Part shown: positions 9,460 through 22,858 of the stretch, in pieces
Numbering within the stretch: the stretch's first letter is position 1
How the letters are laid out: every line of letters begins with the position of its first letter
Origin: Magicicada septendecula
Lineage: Eukaryota; Arthropoda; Insecta; Hemiptera; Cicadidae
DNA length: 64,000 nt
Assembly (NCBI GenBank): GCA_034769895.1
Contig: JAWRYS010000677.1
Span: 1-64,000, forward strand
Direction: 5' to 3'
Program-made: the position numbers and the translations under genes
The notes under the pieces: model-generated
What the model saw: only the letters and a program-made list of their open reading frames with translations
What the model was told of the DNA's origin: nothing
Database searches by the model: none

Positions 9460-9529
9460 TTTAGTTAAGTAAAAAATCGACTATATCAGTATTACTTAAC
9501 TGGAGCAGGCAACTATTAGAGGCACAGGA

Positions 9530-10750
9530 ATGCATACGAGAGGTGTTTCTAAAAGGATAGCGAAGGACCAGGAAACCGAAGAAGATAGACGGGAAGAAGA
9601 AACAGAGGTAGTTACAGACACCGAAATGGAACAACAGGCGGGTGACAAGGAGGAAGCCAGAGGAGGACTAGATTTACAAAAATTATGGGAATTAATCAAA
9701 GAAGAAAATAGACAAACTATTGAGAAAATAGACAGTATTAAAGAAGATAATAGACAAACTAATGAAAAAATAGACTGTATCAAAGAAGATAATAGACAAA
9801 CTAATGAAAAAATAGACAGTATTAACGAAAACTCAAAGAAACAAAACGAAATTTTGAGTGAGAATTTAATCAAACTAATGAATGAGAAGTTTGACAAAAA
9901 TAAAGAGGAAAATGATGAGAATAACCGGCTGATAAGTGAAAGCTTAAACCAAATTAATGAAAGGTTTGACAGGAACGATGAGAGCTTAAGGCAGATTCAG
10001 GAAAATAACAAACAAATAGAGGGGAAAATTGAAAACAGTAATAAGGAGTTACGGCAAATTATAAATGAACAAAACCAAGCGTTGAAAGAAGTCATCAATG
10101 AAAGGGTTGCAAATGTCAATGAAACAATTAACAAAAGGGTGGATAATTATGAAGAGGAAGTAAGGCAGCAAATAACAGAAACTAAGGTGGGTCTAGAAAA
10201 GACAGATGAAACCATCATACAACTCGCAGTGGAAGTAGAGGCCAAAATGAATCAAGTGGAAAATAATAACAAAACTAGAATAAAAGAAGTACAATTAGAA
10301 ACCCAAGGGAAATTGGACGAAATGCAAATTAATATAGCTGGGAGAATTGAAATAGTTAACAACGAAATAACACAAATAAAAACCCAAGTGGATCAAAATA
10401 AGGGGACCGTCGAAAATATACAGAATCAGCAATTGATTAATATAAGGGAATCAATAGAAGTTTTACAAAATCGACCAATGTATCTGGCACATCACATAGC
10501 CCCGGAACAGAAAGAAAATATCAATTTCAAAATTTATAGAGGAAACCCCATGGAATTTCTAGAGAGAATACATGAATGGTTTAGTAGAATTAAGGTGACC
10601 CGATGGAACATAATAAAAAATTTGTTGGATGATTGTTTTAAAAGCATAAATGATAATTGGTGGTCAGCGGTCCAGAATGAAACGAGTAATTATGAAAGTT
10701 TGAAAAGGCTTTTAGGTCGAAATACTGGTCGGATTCCGTACAGAACATGA
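9530..10750 (+). CDS. gag-like N-terminal ORF, unit B (intact, 406 codons)
   Basis: Differs from unit A in only a few residues near the end (RIPYRT instead of QIPYRT). It has three 14-residue repeats. The frame-change heptamer reads TTTGAAA at 10699, a silent Leu change that would weaken slippage. The product should be a coiled-coil/capsid fragment as in unit A. Confidence 0.83.
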   Translation: MHTRGVSKRIAKDQETEEDRREEETEVVTDTEMEQQAGDKEEARGGLDLQKLWELIKEENRQTIEKIDSIKEDNRQTNEKIDCIKEDNRQTNEKIDSINENSKKQNEILSENLIKLMNEKFDKNKEENDENNRLISESLNQINERFDRNDESLRQIQENNKQIEGKIENSNKELRQIINEQNQALKEVINERVANVNETINKRVDNYEEEVRQQITETKVGLEKTDETIIQLAVEVEAKMNQVENNNKTRIKEVQLETQGKLDEMQINIAGRIEIVNNEITQIKTQVDQNKGTVENIQNQQLINIRESIEVLQNRPMYLAHHIAPEQKENINFKIYRGNPMEFLERIHEWFSRIKVTRWNIIKNLLDDCFKSINDNWWSAVQNETSNYESLKRLLGRNTGRIPYRT

Positions 10751-11610
10751 TTAGGGACAACATTACCAACGGGAGATTCAATATTAATCAAGAGCAGTCC
10801 CCAACTACCTATTTTTTGGGAAAGGTGTGTTTGGCGCGTCATTTGGAACCGCGAATAACAGAGGAATGTTTAGTAAATAAACTATCTTACCATTTTGAAG
10901 AAGAGATAGTTCTTGCCAGACGCAGTGGACAAGTGAAGACGGTGGGAGCAATGGAAACCTTGTTGGCCAGTTACGAAATGGAAGACTATTATCAAAGGTC
11001 TCGAAGGCAAAGTGACTATTAAAACAATAGGAGGGAGGAGCCAAATCAAGAGTCGCGTCCGGGAATAAATAGATATACCAACAATAATTATAACCGAAGG
11101 GTTAACGACCATTTTATGAATAATCGTTACTGTAATAATCATTACCAAAACAATCATTATAATAACTATAATAATAAAAGATACAGCACAGGCCGCAGGA
11201 ATTTTGATAACCGGAGAGACTATTGGAATAATAACCGAGGGAACGATGATGGAGGAAATCAAAACACCAATAGGAGCGTCGAGAATGATGGAGGAAGCAG
11301 GGAACAAAGAAGAGACATAGCCTCGGAAAATCAACCAAGTAATGACCAGGGAACCCATATAGCTCGAGTAAACTATATCATGGCTGATGAGAGGAATAAC
11401 CAAGAAGACCATCATGGAAACCATAAACCTAATCCCGATTCTGGGAATGCTGGGGGAAGAAACAGACGGAACGAAGAAGACATAGAACCGTATGTGTATG
11501 ATCCATACTGCGACGATGCCATTGAAAGATTTACAACTGCTTATAATCTACGGAATCCACCAGAAAACCATATTGGTAGAGTAGCCCGAACAGTGGCCAA
11601 TACAAAATAG
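10747..11610 (+). CDS. gag-like C-terminal ORFs, unit B (split by TAA 11020-11022)
   Basis: Capsid C-terminal ORF 10747-11022 (GRFNINQ near its start), then the in-frame TAA, then the Asn/Arg-rich ORF from 11116 to TAG at 11610. Both pieces are open. Confidence 0.72.
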
Positions 11611-12518
11611 TTAAGATGAATTAGTTGGAATCAATTTTAAAACCAAATAATTCAAAATAAGTAAGAACACCTTACTATATAATTCAGAAGAAATTATTTT
11701 AAACTAATAAACATGAAAGAAGAGAAAGAAGGGTTAGAAATGAGTTAGATGAATGAAGAATATGCCATACAATTTATGATAAGGAGAAGATTCAGTGTTT
11801 GATTGCAGAAGTAAATGGGAGTGAATTAACAATAGTAAAATATGTATGCTAAAGAATAATTAATTGACAGCACGGAACTAAGAAGAATTTAAAATGAATA
11901 TTGAACAGCTTTAACTAATATACTGGTGAATAATATGATAAATGGAACTACAGAACAACGAGATAAATAATATAATAATTTAAGAAAAGTATTAGGATAC
12001 CTCAGGAATAATAGTAATCATCCCTTGAACATAAGTTTGTAGCGAAGGAGCTACCTTATAGATAATAATTATGTGTATTGTGTTGTGATAGTGCAACTTT
12101 TATTTTTTTCTGGACAGAGATGAAGTTCCTCTGATTTCAGACGATATAGTTAGGGAAACGGCAGAGTAATGGAAGCCAATAGTGCCCCTCTGATTCCGTA
12201 CCAGCTATGATATTAGGGAAAAATGTTAGGGAAATATAGTATTTTAGGGATTATACACCAAGAGAGGTAATTAAATATAAAAATGATAATAAGAAATGAT
12301 AGCGTAAAAAGCTAGAAGTTATGAGTTCCAGAGAAAAGGACAGGTTTACAACTGAGGTAGGTACCAGTAAAGAATTAATGACCAGATACACAAAGAGTGT
12401 CAACACAATTTTCCGGTGCAACTAAAAGTTTGAAGAATAGAAGAGAAGAAAACCTTATCATAGGCGAACTATAAGTTTATTTTAACTAAACTTTATTCAG
12501 CCAAAATAAACTTCTTTC
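11611..12518 (+). other. Non-coding 3' internal region, unit B
   Basis: Same content as in unit A with small indels, for example loss of the TATATATATT stretch near 12240. No gene seen. Confidence 0.7.
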
Positions 12519-12528
12519 GGAGGGGGAG
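12519..12528 (+). other. Polypurine tract, unit B
   Basis: GGAGGGGGAG before LTR C. Confidence 0.75.
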
Positions 12529-12533
12529 TATTA

Positions 12534-15179
12534 TGTAACGTAACAGAGTTGAGGTTCCCGACGTAACATAAAAAAATTTGTAAACATGACTTAAAACAAT
12601 GCCCAAAGTATATTATAATTAAATACAAGAGGGCCAATCTCACCTAAAAAATGCATTGAAGGTACCTAGTAAGGTTACAAAGTAATAAAACATTGAAGGT
12701 GTAACTAAATATAAAATATATAATGAGTAGTATGAGATGTAAACTATAAACACTGTGTCTAGTGGGATGAATTTAATGTGTAGGAGTTGAGTATAATATA
12801 CTGTTCAATTAATATTTACTGTGTTATAAAATGTACTTGGTGTTGTACTGTATCATGATATAGTGTTTACACGATATTATTTTATGTTTTGTGTGTAGTA
12901 GGTGTGGAGCCGTTGCTTTAAGGAAGTACTAAGTCATGGGTACTCATTTCATTCATGTTAAACTTGTATTTAAATAATTAAATACAAGTACATTTATTAT
13001 GTATGGTATTATGTTAAATGTATTTACTTTAATTAATTAATGAAGATGTTTAAAATAATATTTGTAAACTTGGCCAGGAAGACAAAATAAGTGTTAATAA
13101 GTTGGCAAGTAGTTCTTATAATTATGTTAAAAACCAATGAAGGGTTCAATGATGAACTAACTAATAATAATGAATTAAAACCAGGAAATTAAAATTGATA
13201 TAAGTGGCCATAAGCCAGTGACTCTTTGTACAGTAGGTCAGGTAAAGAAAAATTAAATTAAAAGCAAAACAAAATTATAACATGTGTAATAAAACCAATA
13301 GGCCTAAATTTAATATTTGTAAAAGGAAATTAATACCTTTTTTAATAAGTCCATTCAGATGAAAATGTAGTAAAATGTATACGGTTTAATAAAGCAGATT
13401 AAGTGAGAGTTTTATGTGATTTGGTGTAATTCCAAGCATGGAGTATTTTATTAAATAAGAGTAGTAATATTTTCTAATTCTGGCTCTAGGATATCAAATA
13501 TTATCCAATGACAGGAAAAGTAGTGGTTGTTAGGGTAACAGATATGCAAGAAATTTTGTTGATTTCAACATTCAATTGTGACATGTGGATGGGTTAAGTT
13601 GAATTAATACGAATCCAGAAAAGAATTTAAAAATAAAAAACCTTTCAATTCGATTGTTATATGCTATTGGGAAAAGTTCAGCAGACAAATTTAAAAAGAA
13701 AATAAAATAAAATGAATAAAATTTAACAAATCAAATGTCTTAAAGCCAATCCACTTAAAAAAAAAAAGAATTGGGTAATAACTACTGAACTAGATTTCAG
13801 GAAATATAATTCCACACATCCTCAAAGTTCACGGAATTAATAAATCCTTCTTCAAACTAATTCCAGTAAAGGAATGCTGATGAAACCGATTTACAATTAA
13901 ACAAGATGATCCATAGCAGAAGAAGTCAAAATTAATGGAAATATAAATTAAACATACACGAAGAACTTTTGTATTGAAATACTAAACCTCACTTTCAAGA
14001 GACTAACGAAGTCGTAATACTACACCAATTCCACTGGGACCGGCAACTACTAGGATCGCGAAGAAGAACGAAGAACAGAACTGAACTTCTGTTACACTCC
14101 TGGACATCACATTTAAACCTTTATTGATAATCTGGACGCGGTTTTTGGTCAAGAGTAACCTCACCATTACATCTTCACTCAGTTATAAACAGACATGGCC
14201 ACCTTAAGTATCGTATTTCACGGTAACAAACCTGCTTATATTTAATTTTATATATTAAGAGTTAATAACAATTGTAATACTTAGTAACCTTAATTTTGCA
14301 TTACCTGGCCTTACTAATCGTTAAAAGAATCACATGTACCCTGGGATAAGAGATAAACCGAAAATTATATTTAAATTGTAATATACATCACTAGTCCACT
14401 AACAAATCGATTCAGTATTGTACGATCGATATTACGATTCAATAACCTATGAAGACGACTGTTAAAATTTAAAAAATAATATAAATAAAGAATCCTTCTT
14501 GTATGTGATGATGTTGTGTGTTATGGTAGAATAGTTATTGTATTTTGATTGGGGAGTAATTTACAGAGAAATAAAGTGATAAAACCGTCAAGTGAAACGA
14601 ACTAACCTATAAGAACGAGTCAATTACTAATAACAGCGCTCATTGCAGACAGCTGGCGAAAACGGGAGAGTGGAGAACTAACTTATTCTCTTCGCCACTC
14701 TTTGGTCAATTTAAATAATACAGATGGACTAGGGTTGGAGAGAATTAATGAATTATTAACTATAATACCCGTAATATAGCGTTATTCTCTAGTAAAACAC
14801 TTGGTAATTAATTAACACAGGTCTATGTTCAACATACGACTCATATCAACTATATAATAAATAATTGTTTTTATAAATTAATATTGATTTGCAGGAGGTC
14901 TTATCTGCAACAACATAATAAATATTTTTTCTTATAAACAGAGTGGATTAGTAACCAATTGGTTAATTCAACGTGGGCTGAATTAAACCCCAAACAACAA
15001 GTAATTGTTTTATTACAAAGTGACGCTCATAACGTGGGTCTTAACGTTGATACACGAGAATCTCATATAAGTAAATAAACCAATAAGATCGATAGATTAC
15101 AAATTGGCGAACCCAACAGTGGGGCTGTCAAACTTCTCAAATCTAATTAATAACGTAACTCATTAATGGTTTTATAACA
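12534..15179 (+). mobile_element. LTR C (2.65 kb)
   Basis: Carries variants shared with LTR D: TCTTCACTCAG, CTGTTAAAATTT and GATGTTGTGTGTTATGG near 14510, where LTRs A, B and E read GATGTTCTGTGTTATTG. Confidence 0.8.
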
Positions 15180-15182
15180 AAT

Positions 15183-15200
15183 TGGCGCCCAACGTGGGGC
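15183..15200 (+). other. Primer-binding site, tRNA-Lys, unit C
   Basis: Perfect 18-base match, 88 bases before the unit C ATG. Confidence 0.85.
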
Positions 15201-15270
15201 TTTAGTTAAGTAAAAAATCGACTATATCACTATTACTTAACTGGAGCAGACAACTATTAGAGGCACAGGA

Positions 15271-16374
15271 ATGCATACGAGAGGTGTTTCTAAAAGGGTA
15301 GCGAAGGACCAGGAAACCGAAGAAGATAGACGGGAAGAAGAAACAGAGGTAGTTACAGACACCGAAATGGAACAACAGGCGGGTGACAAGGAGGAAGCCA
15401 GAGGAGGACTAGATTTACAAAAATTATGGGAATTAATCAAAGAAGAAAATAGACAAACTATTGAGAAAATAGACAGTATTAAAGAAGATAATAGACAAAC
15501 TAATGAAAAAAAAGACAGTATCAAGGAAGATAATAGACAAACTAATAAAAAAATAGACAGTATTAACGAAAACTCAAAGAAACAAAACGAAATTTTGAGT
15601 GAGAATTTAATCAAACTAATGAATGAGAAGTTTGACAAAAATAAAGAGGAAAATGATGAGAATAACCGGCTGATAAGTGAAAGCTTAAACCAAATTAATG
15701 AAAGGTTTGACAGGAACGATGAGAGCTTAAGGCAGATTCAGGAAAATAACAAACAAATAGAGGGGAAAATTGAAAACAGTAATAAGGAGTTACGGCAAAT
15801 TATAAATGAACAAAACCAAGCGTTGAGGGAAGTCATCAATGAAAGGGTTGCAAATGTCAATGAAACAATTAACAAAAGGGTGGATAATTATGAAGAGGAA
15901 GTAAGACAGCAAATAACAGAAACTAAGGTGGGTCTAGAAAAGACAGATGAAACCATCATACAACCCGCAGTGGAAGTAGAGGCCAAAATGAATCAAGTCG
16001 AAAATAATAACAAAACTAGAATAAAAGAAGTACAATTAGAAACCCAAGGGAAATTGGACGAAATGCAAATTAATATAGCTGGGAGAATTGAAATAGTTAA
16101 CAACGAAATAACACAAATAAAAACCCAAGTGGATCAAAATAAGGGGACCGTCGAAAATATACAGAATCAGCAATTGATTAATATAAGGGAATCAATAGAA
16201 GTTTTACAAAATCGACCAATGTATCTGGCACATCACATAGCCCCGGAACAGAAAGAAAATATCAATTTCAAAATTTATAGAGGAAACCCCATGGAATTTC
16301 TAGAGAGAATAGATGAATGGTTTAGTAGAATTAAGGTGAACCCGATGGAACATAATAAAAAATTTGTTGGATGA
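15271..16374 (+). pseudogene. gag-like N-terminal ORF, unit C (frameshifted in capsid)
   Basis: Open for 367 codons. One extra A near 16339 (GTGAACCC where other units have GTGACCC) throws the frame just before the WNIIKNLLDD block and stops translation at 16374. The insertion happens to put the start codon back in phase with the downstream capsid ORF, but stops lie between them. A Leu-to-Pro change (CAACCCGC near 15961) is shared with unit D. Confidence 0.8.
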
Positions 16375-16488
16375 TTGTTTTAAAAGCATAAATGATAATT
16401 GGTGGTCAGCGGTCCAGAATGAAACGAGTAATTATGAAAGTTTAAAAAGGCTTTTAGGTCGAAATACTGGTCGGATTCCGTACAGAAC

Positions 16489-17352
16489 ATGATTAGGGAC
16501 AACATTACCAACGGGAGATTCAATATTAATCAAGAGCAGTCCCCAACTACCTATTTTTTGGGAAAGGTGTGTTTGGCGCGTCATTTGGAACCGCGAATAC
16601 CAGAGGAATGTTTAGTAAATAAACTATCTTACCATTTTGAAGAAGAGATAGTTCTTGCCAGACGCAGTGGACAAGTGAAGACGGTGGGAGCAATGGAAAC
16701 CTTGTTGGCCAGTTACGAAATGGAAGACTATTATCAAAGGTCTCGAAGGCAAAGTGACTATTAAAACAATAGGAGGGAGGAGCCAAATCAAGAGTCGCGT
16801 CCGGGAATAAATAGATATACCAACAATAATTATAACCGAAGGGTTAACGACCATTTTATGAATAATCGTTACCGTAATAATCATTACCAAAACAATCATT
16901 ATAATAACTATAATAATAAAAGATACAGCACAGGCCGCAGGAATTTTGATAACGGGAGAGACTATTGGAATAATAACCGAGGGAACAATGATGGAGGAAA
17001 TCAAAACAGCAATAGGAGCGTCGAGAATGATGGAGGAAGCAGGGAACAAAGGAGAGACATAGCCTCGGAAAATCAACCAAGTAATGACCAGGGAACCCAT
17101 ATAGCTCGAGTAAACTATATCATGGCTGATGAGAGGAATAACCAAGAAGACCATCATGGAAACCATAAACCTAATCCCGATTCTGGGAATGCTGGGGGAA
17201 GAAACAGACGGAACGAAGAAGACATAGAACCGTATGTGTATGATCCATACTGCGACGATGCCATTGAAAGATTTACAACTGCTTATAATCTGCGGAATCC
17301 ACCGGAAAACCATATTGGTAGAGTAGCCCGAACAGTGGCCAATACAAAATAG
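16489..17352 (+). CDS. gag-like C-terminal ORFs, unit C (split by TAA 16762-16764)
   Basis: Capsid C-terminal ORF 16489-16764 with EPRIPEE, then TAA, then the Asn/Arg-rich ORF from 16858 to 17352. Open apart from the TAA. Confidence 0.7.
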
Positions 17353-18262
17353 TTAAGATGAATTAGTTGGAATCAATTTTAAAACCAAAAAATTCAAAAA
17401 TAAGTAAGAACACCTTACTATATAATTCAGAAGAAATTATTTTAAACTAATAAACATGAAAGAAGAGAAAGAAGGGTTAGAAATGAGTTAGATGAAGGAA
17501 GAATATGCCATACAATTTATGATAAGGAGGAGATTCAGTGTTTGATTGCAGAAGTAAATGGGAGTGAATTAAAAACAGTAAAATATGTATGCTAAAGAAT
17601 AATTAATTGACAGCACGGAACTAAGAAGAATTTAAAATGAATATTGAACAGCTTTAACTAATATACTGGTGAATAATATGATAAATGGAACTACAGAACA
17701 ACGAGATAAATAATATAATAATTTAAGAAAAGTATTAGGATACCTCAGGAATAATAGTAATCATTCCTTGAACATAAGTTTGTAGCGAAGGAGCTACCTT
17801 ATAGATAATAATTATGTGTATTGTGTTGTGATAGTGCAACTTTTATTTTTTTCTGGACAGAGATGAAGTTCCTCTGATTTCAGACGATATAGTTAGGGAA
17901 ACGGCAGAGTAATGGAAGCCAATAGTGCCCCTCTGATTCCGTACCAGCTATGATATTAGGGAACAATGTTAGGGAAATATAGTATTTTAGGGATTATACA
18001 CCAAGAGAGGTAATTAAATATAAAAATGATAATAAGAAATGATAGGGTAAAAAGCTAGAAGTTATGAGTTCCAGAGAAAAGGACAGGTTTACAACTGAGG
18101 TAGGTACCAGTAAAGAATTAATGACCAGATACACAAAGAGTGTCAACACAATTTTCCGGTGCAACTAAAAGTTTGAAGAATAGAAAGAGAAGAAAACCTT
18201 ATCATAGGCGAACTATAAGTTAATTTTAACTAAACTTTATTCAGCCAAAATAAACTTCTTTC
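17353..18262 (+). other. Non-coding 3' internal region, unit C
   Basis: Same kind of sequence as in unit A. It carries AAAACAGTAAAATAT and GGGAACAATGTTAGG variants shared with unit D. No gene seen. Confidence 0.7.
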
Positions 18263-18272
18263 GGAGGGGGAG
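18263..18272 (+). other. Polypurine tract, unit C
   Basis: GGAGGGGGAG before LTR D. Confidence 0.75.
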
Positions 18273-18277
18273 TATTA

Positions 18278-20918
18278 TGTAACGTAACAGAGTTGAGGTT
18301 CCCGACGTAACATAAAAACTTTGTAAACATGACTTAAAACAATGCCCAAAGTATGTTATAATTAATTACAAGAGGGCCAATCTCACCTAAAAAATGCATT
18401 GAAGGTACCTAGTAAGGTTACTAAGTAATAAAACATTGAAGGTGTAACTAAATATAAAATATATAATGAGTAGTATGAGATGTAAACTATAAACACTGTG
18501 TCTAGTGGGAAGAATTTAATGTGTAGGAGTTGAGTATAATATACTGTTCAATTAATATTTACTGTGTTATAAATGTACTTGGTGTTGTACTGTATCATGA
18601 TATAGTGTTTACACGATATTATTTTATGTTTTGTGTGTAGTAGGTGTGGAGCCGTTGCTTTAAGGAAGTACTAAGTCATGGGTACTCATTTCATTCATGT
18701 TAAACTTGTATTTAAATAATTAAATACAAGTACATTTATTATGTATGGTATTATGTTAAATGTATTTACTTTAATTAATTAATGAAGATGTTTAAAATAA
18801 TATTTGTAAACTTGGCCAGGAAGACAATAAGTGTTAATAAGTTGGCAAGTAGTTCTTATAATTATGTTAAAAACCAATGAAGGGTTCAATGATGAACTAA
18901 CTAATAATAATGAATTAAAACCAGGAAATTAAAATTGATATAAGTGGCCATAAGCCAGTGACTCTTTGTACAGTAGGTCAGGTAAAGAAAAATTAAATTA
19001 AAAGCAAAACAAAATTATAACATGTGTAATAAAACCAATAGGCCTAAATTTAATATTTGTAAAAGGAAATTAATACCTTTTTTAATAAGTCCATTCAGAT
19101 GAAAATGTAGTAAAATGTATACGGTTTAATAAAGCAGATTAAGTGAGAGTTTTATGTGATTTGGTGTAATTCCAAGCATGGAGTATTTTATTAAATAAGA
19201 GTAGTAATATTTTCTAATTCTGGCTCTAGGATATCAAATATTATCCAATGACAGGAAAAGTAATGGTTGTTAGGGTAACAGATATGCAAGAAATTTTGTT
19301 GATTTCAACATTCAATTGTGACATGTGGATGCGTTAAGTTGAATTAATACGAATCCAGAAAAGAATTTAAAAATAAAAAACCTTTCAATTCGATTGTTAT
19401 ATGCTATTGGGAAAAGTTCAGCAGACAAATTTAAAAAGAAAATAAAATAAAATGAATAAAATTTAACAAATCAAATGTCTTAAAGCCAATCCACTTAAAA
19501 AAAAAAGAATTGGGTAATAACTACTGAACTAGATTTCAGGAAATATAATTCCACACATCCTCAAAGTTCACGGAATTAATAAATCCTTCTTCAAACTAAT
19601 TCCAGTAAAGGAATGCTGATGAAACCGATTTACAATTAAACAAGATGATCCATAGCAGAAGAAGTCAAAATTAATGCAAATATAAATTAAACATACACGA
19701 AGAACTTTTGTATTGAAATACTAAACCTCACTTTCAAGAGACTAACGAAGTCGTAATACTACACCAATTCCACTGGGACCGGCAACTACTAGGATCGCGA
19801 AGAAGAACGAAGAACAGAACTGAACTTCTGTTACACTCCTGGACATCACATTTAAACCTTTATTGATAATCTAGACGCGGTTTTTGGTCAAGAGTAACCT
19901 CACCATTACATCTTCACTCAGTTATAAACAGACATGGCCACCTTAAGTATCGTATTTCACGGTAACAAACCTGCTTATATTTAATTTTATATATTAAGAG
20001 TTAATAACAATTGTAATACTTAGTAACCTTAATTTTGCATTACCTGGCCTTACTAATCGTTAAAAGAATCACATGTACCCTGGGATAAGAGATAAACCGA
20101 AAATTATATTTAAATTGTAATATACATCACTAGTCCACTAACAAATCGATTCAGTATTGTACGATCGATATTACGATTCAATAACCTATGAAGACGACTG
20201 TTAAAATTTAAAAAATAATATAAATAAAGAATCCTTCTTGTATGTGATGATGTTGTGTGTTATGGTAGAATAGTTATTGTATTTTGATTGGGGAGTAATT
20301 TACAGAGAAATAAAGTGATAAAACCGTCAAGTGAAACGAACTAACCTATAAGAACGAGTCAATTACTAATAACAGCTCTCATTGCAGACAGCTGGCGAAA
20401 ACGGGAGAGTGGAGAACTAACTTATTCTCTTCGCCACTCTTTGGTCAATTTAAATAATACAGATGGACTAGGGTTGGAGAGAATTAATGAATTATTAACT
20501 ATAATACCCGTAATATAGCGTTATTCTCTAGTAAAACACTTGGTAATTAATTAACACAGATCTATGTTCAACATACGACTCATATCAACTATATAATAAA
20601 TAATTGTTTTTATAAATTAATATTGATTTGCAGGAGGTCTTATCTGCAACAACATAATAAATATTTTTTCTTATAAACAGAGTGGATTAGTAACCAATTG
20701 GTTAATTCCACGTGGGCTGAATTAAACCCCAAACAACAAGTAATTGTTTTATTACAAATTGACGCTCATAACGTGGGTCTTAACGTTGATACACGAGAAT
20801 CTCATATAAGTAAATAAACCAATAAGATCGATAGTTTACAAATTGGCGAACCCAACAGTGGGGCTGTCAAACTTCTCAAATCTAATTAATAACGAAACTC
20901 ATTAATGGTTTTATAACA
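18278..20918 (+). mobile_element. LTR D (2.64 kb)
   Basis: Its 3' half carries the LTR C variants. Its 5' half carries GTGGGAAGAATTT near 18510 and GTTATAAATGTACT, which recur in LTR E. Confidence 0.8.
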
Positions 20919-20921
20919 AAT

Positions 20922-20939
20922 TGGCGCCCAACGTGGGGC
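20922..20939 (+). other. Primer-binding site, tRNA-Lys, unit D
   Basis: Perfect 18-base match, 88 bases before the unit D ATG. Confidence 0.85.
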
Positions 20940-21534
20940 TTTAGTTAAGTAAAAAATCGACTATATCACTATTACTTAACTGGAGCAGGCAACTATTAGA
21001 GGCACAGGAATGCATACGAGAGGTGTTTCTAAAAGGGTAGCGAAGGACCAGGAAACCGAAGAAGATAGACGGGAAGAAGAAACAGAGGTAGTTACAGACA
21101 CCGAAATGGAACAACAGGCGGGTGACAAGGAGGAAGCCAGAGGAGGACTAGATTTACAAAAATTATGGGAATTAATCAAAGAAGAAAATAGACAAACTAT
21201 TGAGAAAATGGACAGTATTAAAGAAGATAATAGACAAACTAATGAAAAAAAAGACAGTATCAAGGAAGATAATAGACAAACTAATGAAATATCGGTATGG
21301 AGAACCATACATGACTTCCATATTCTAAGATTTATATTTAAAATCATTCTCAGCCAAACAACCAGGCTGTGTCTTACCTGCCTTTTTATTGCTGTATTAA
21401 ATGAAAAATATTATATTACATTAAAATGAAAAAATTATAATTTTATTGCCTGGCAACAAAATTATTTTATTTTTAACAATTACCATTGTTTCAAAAAGTT
21501 TAAATAAATTTTCAAGTACTTTACTCTTGTTAAA

Positions 21535-22812
21535 ACGTAAAAGGTTGCAGGTAAACTACCCCTTCCCCTTAACCGATCTTCACCAAAATCGAAAGTCATT
21601 GAGACCTCTACAATTCAGGGACGTATGCAAAAAATTATTTCATTCTGTTTGAATTTGCGGCTGTTATCGTTTGCCATAGAAAATACGCTTGATAAAAAAA
21701 CGTTGCAGGTAAACTACCCCTTCCCCTTAACCGATATTCACCAAAAACAATAGGTCTTGAGTACTCTACAAATCAGGGCTGTATGCAAAACATTATTTGA
21801 TTCTGTTTGAATTTGCGGCTGTTATCGTTTGCCATAGAAAATACCCTTGTTAAAAAAACGTTGCAGGTAAACTACCCCTTTCCCTCAACCGATCTTCACC
21901 AAAAACAACAGGTCGTGAGAAATCTACAATTCAGGGCTGTATGCGAAACATTATTTGATTCTGTTTGAATTTGCGGCTGTTATCGTTTGCCAAAAAAAAA
22001 AAATTTCCCTTGATAAAAAAAACCGTTGCAGGTAAACTACCCCTTCCCCTCAACCGATCTTCACCAAAAACAATAGGTCGCGAGTACTCTACAAATCAGG
22101 GATGTATGCAAAAAATTATTTGATTCTGTTTGAATTTGCGGCAGTTGTCGTTTGCCATAGAAAATACGCATGATAAAAAACGTTGCTGGTAAACTACCCC
22201 TTCCCCTCAACCGATCTTCACCAAAAACAATAGGTCTTGAGTACACTACAAATCAGGGCTGTATGCAGAAAATTATTTGATTCTGTTTGAATTTGCGGCT
22301 GTTATCGTTTGCCATAGAAAATACCCTTGTTAAAAAAACGTTATAGGTAAACTACCCCTTTCCCTTAACCGATCTTCACCAAAAACAAAAGATCTTGAGA
22401 ACTCTACAATTTAGGGCTGTATGCAAATAATCTTTTCATTCTGTTTGAATTTGCGGCTGTTATCTTTTGCCATAGGAAATACCCTTGTTAAAACATAAAA
22501 CGTTACAGGTAAACTACCCCTTTCCCTTAACCGATCTTCACCAAAAACAATAGGTCTTGAGAACTCTACAATTCAGGGCTGTATGCGAAACATTATTTGA
22601 TTCTGTTTGAATTTGCGGCTGTTATCGTTTGCCAAACAAACAAAATTTCCCTTGCTAAAAAAAAACCATTGCAGGTAAACTACCCCTTTCCCTCAACCGA
22701 TCTTCACCAAAAACAATAGGTCGCGAGAACTCTGCAAAACCGGGCTGTATGCAAAAAATTATTTGATTCTGTTTGAATTTGCGGCAGTTATCGTTTGCCA
22801 TAGAAAAAAAAT
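21535..22812 (+). repeat. Eight tandem repeats of ~157-166 bp inside the inserted element
   Basis: The shared motif GTAAACTACCCC starts at 21551, 21709, 21867, 22032, 22189, 22347, 22509 and 22675. Each repeat then contains an ACCGAT(C/A)TTCACCAAAA block, a GTATGC block, and GAATTTGCGGCTGTTATC-like DNA before an A-rich spacer. Short ORFs within it follow the repeat and are not genes. Confidence 0.85.
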
Positions 22813-22815
22813 CTA

Positions 22816-22858
22816 CAGACACACAGACAGACAGACAGACAGACAGACACACAGACAC
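22816..22858 (+). repeat. (ACAG)n/(ACAC)n microsatellite
   Basis: About ten tetranucleotide units, mostly CAGA with some CACA, between the 160-bp repeats and the 3' hairpin of the inserted element. Confidence 0.85.

Noticed and set aside
21535..22812. CRISPR-like array
   Set aside because: The ~160-bp repeats are contiguous with no unique spacers, in a eukaryotic retroelement context.
22061..22858. Small ORFs inside the inserted element (both strands)
   Set aside because: They follow the 160-bp tandem repeat or the ACAG microsatellite and start or stop at arbitrary points in each repeat.
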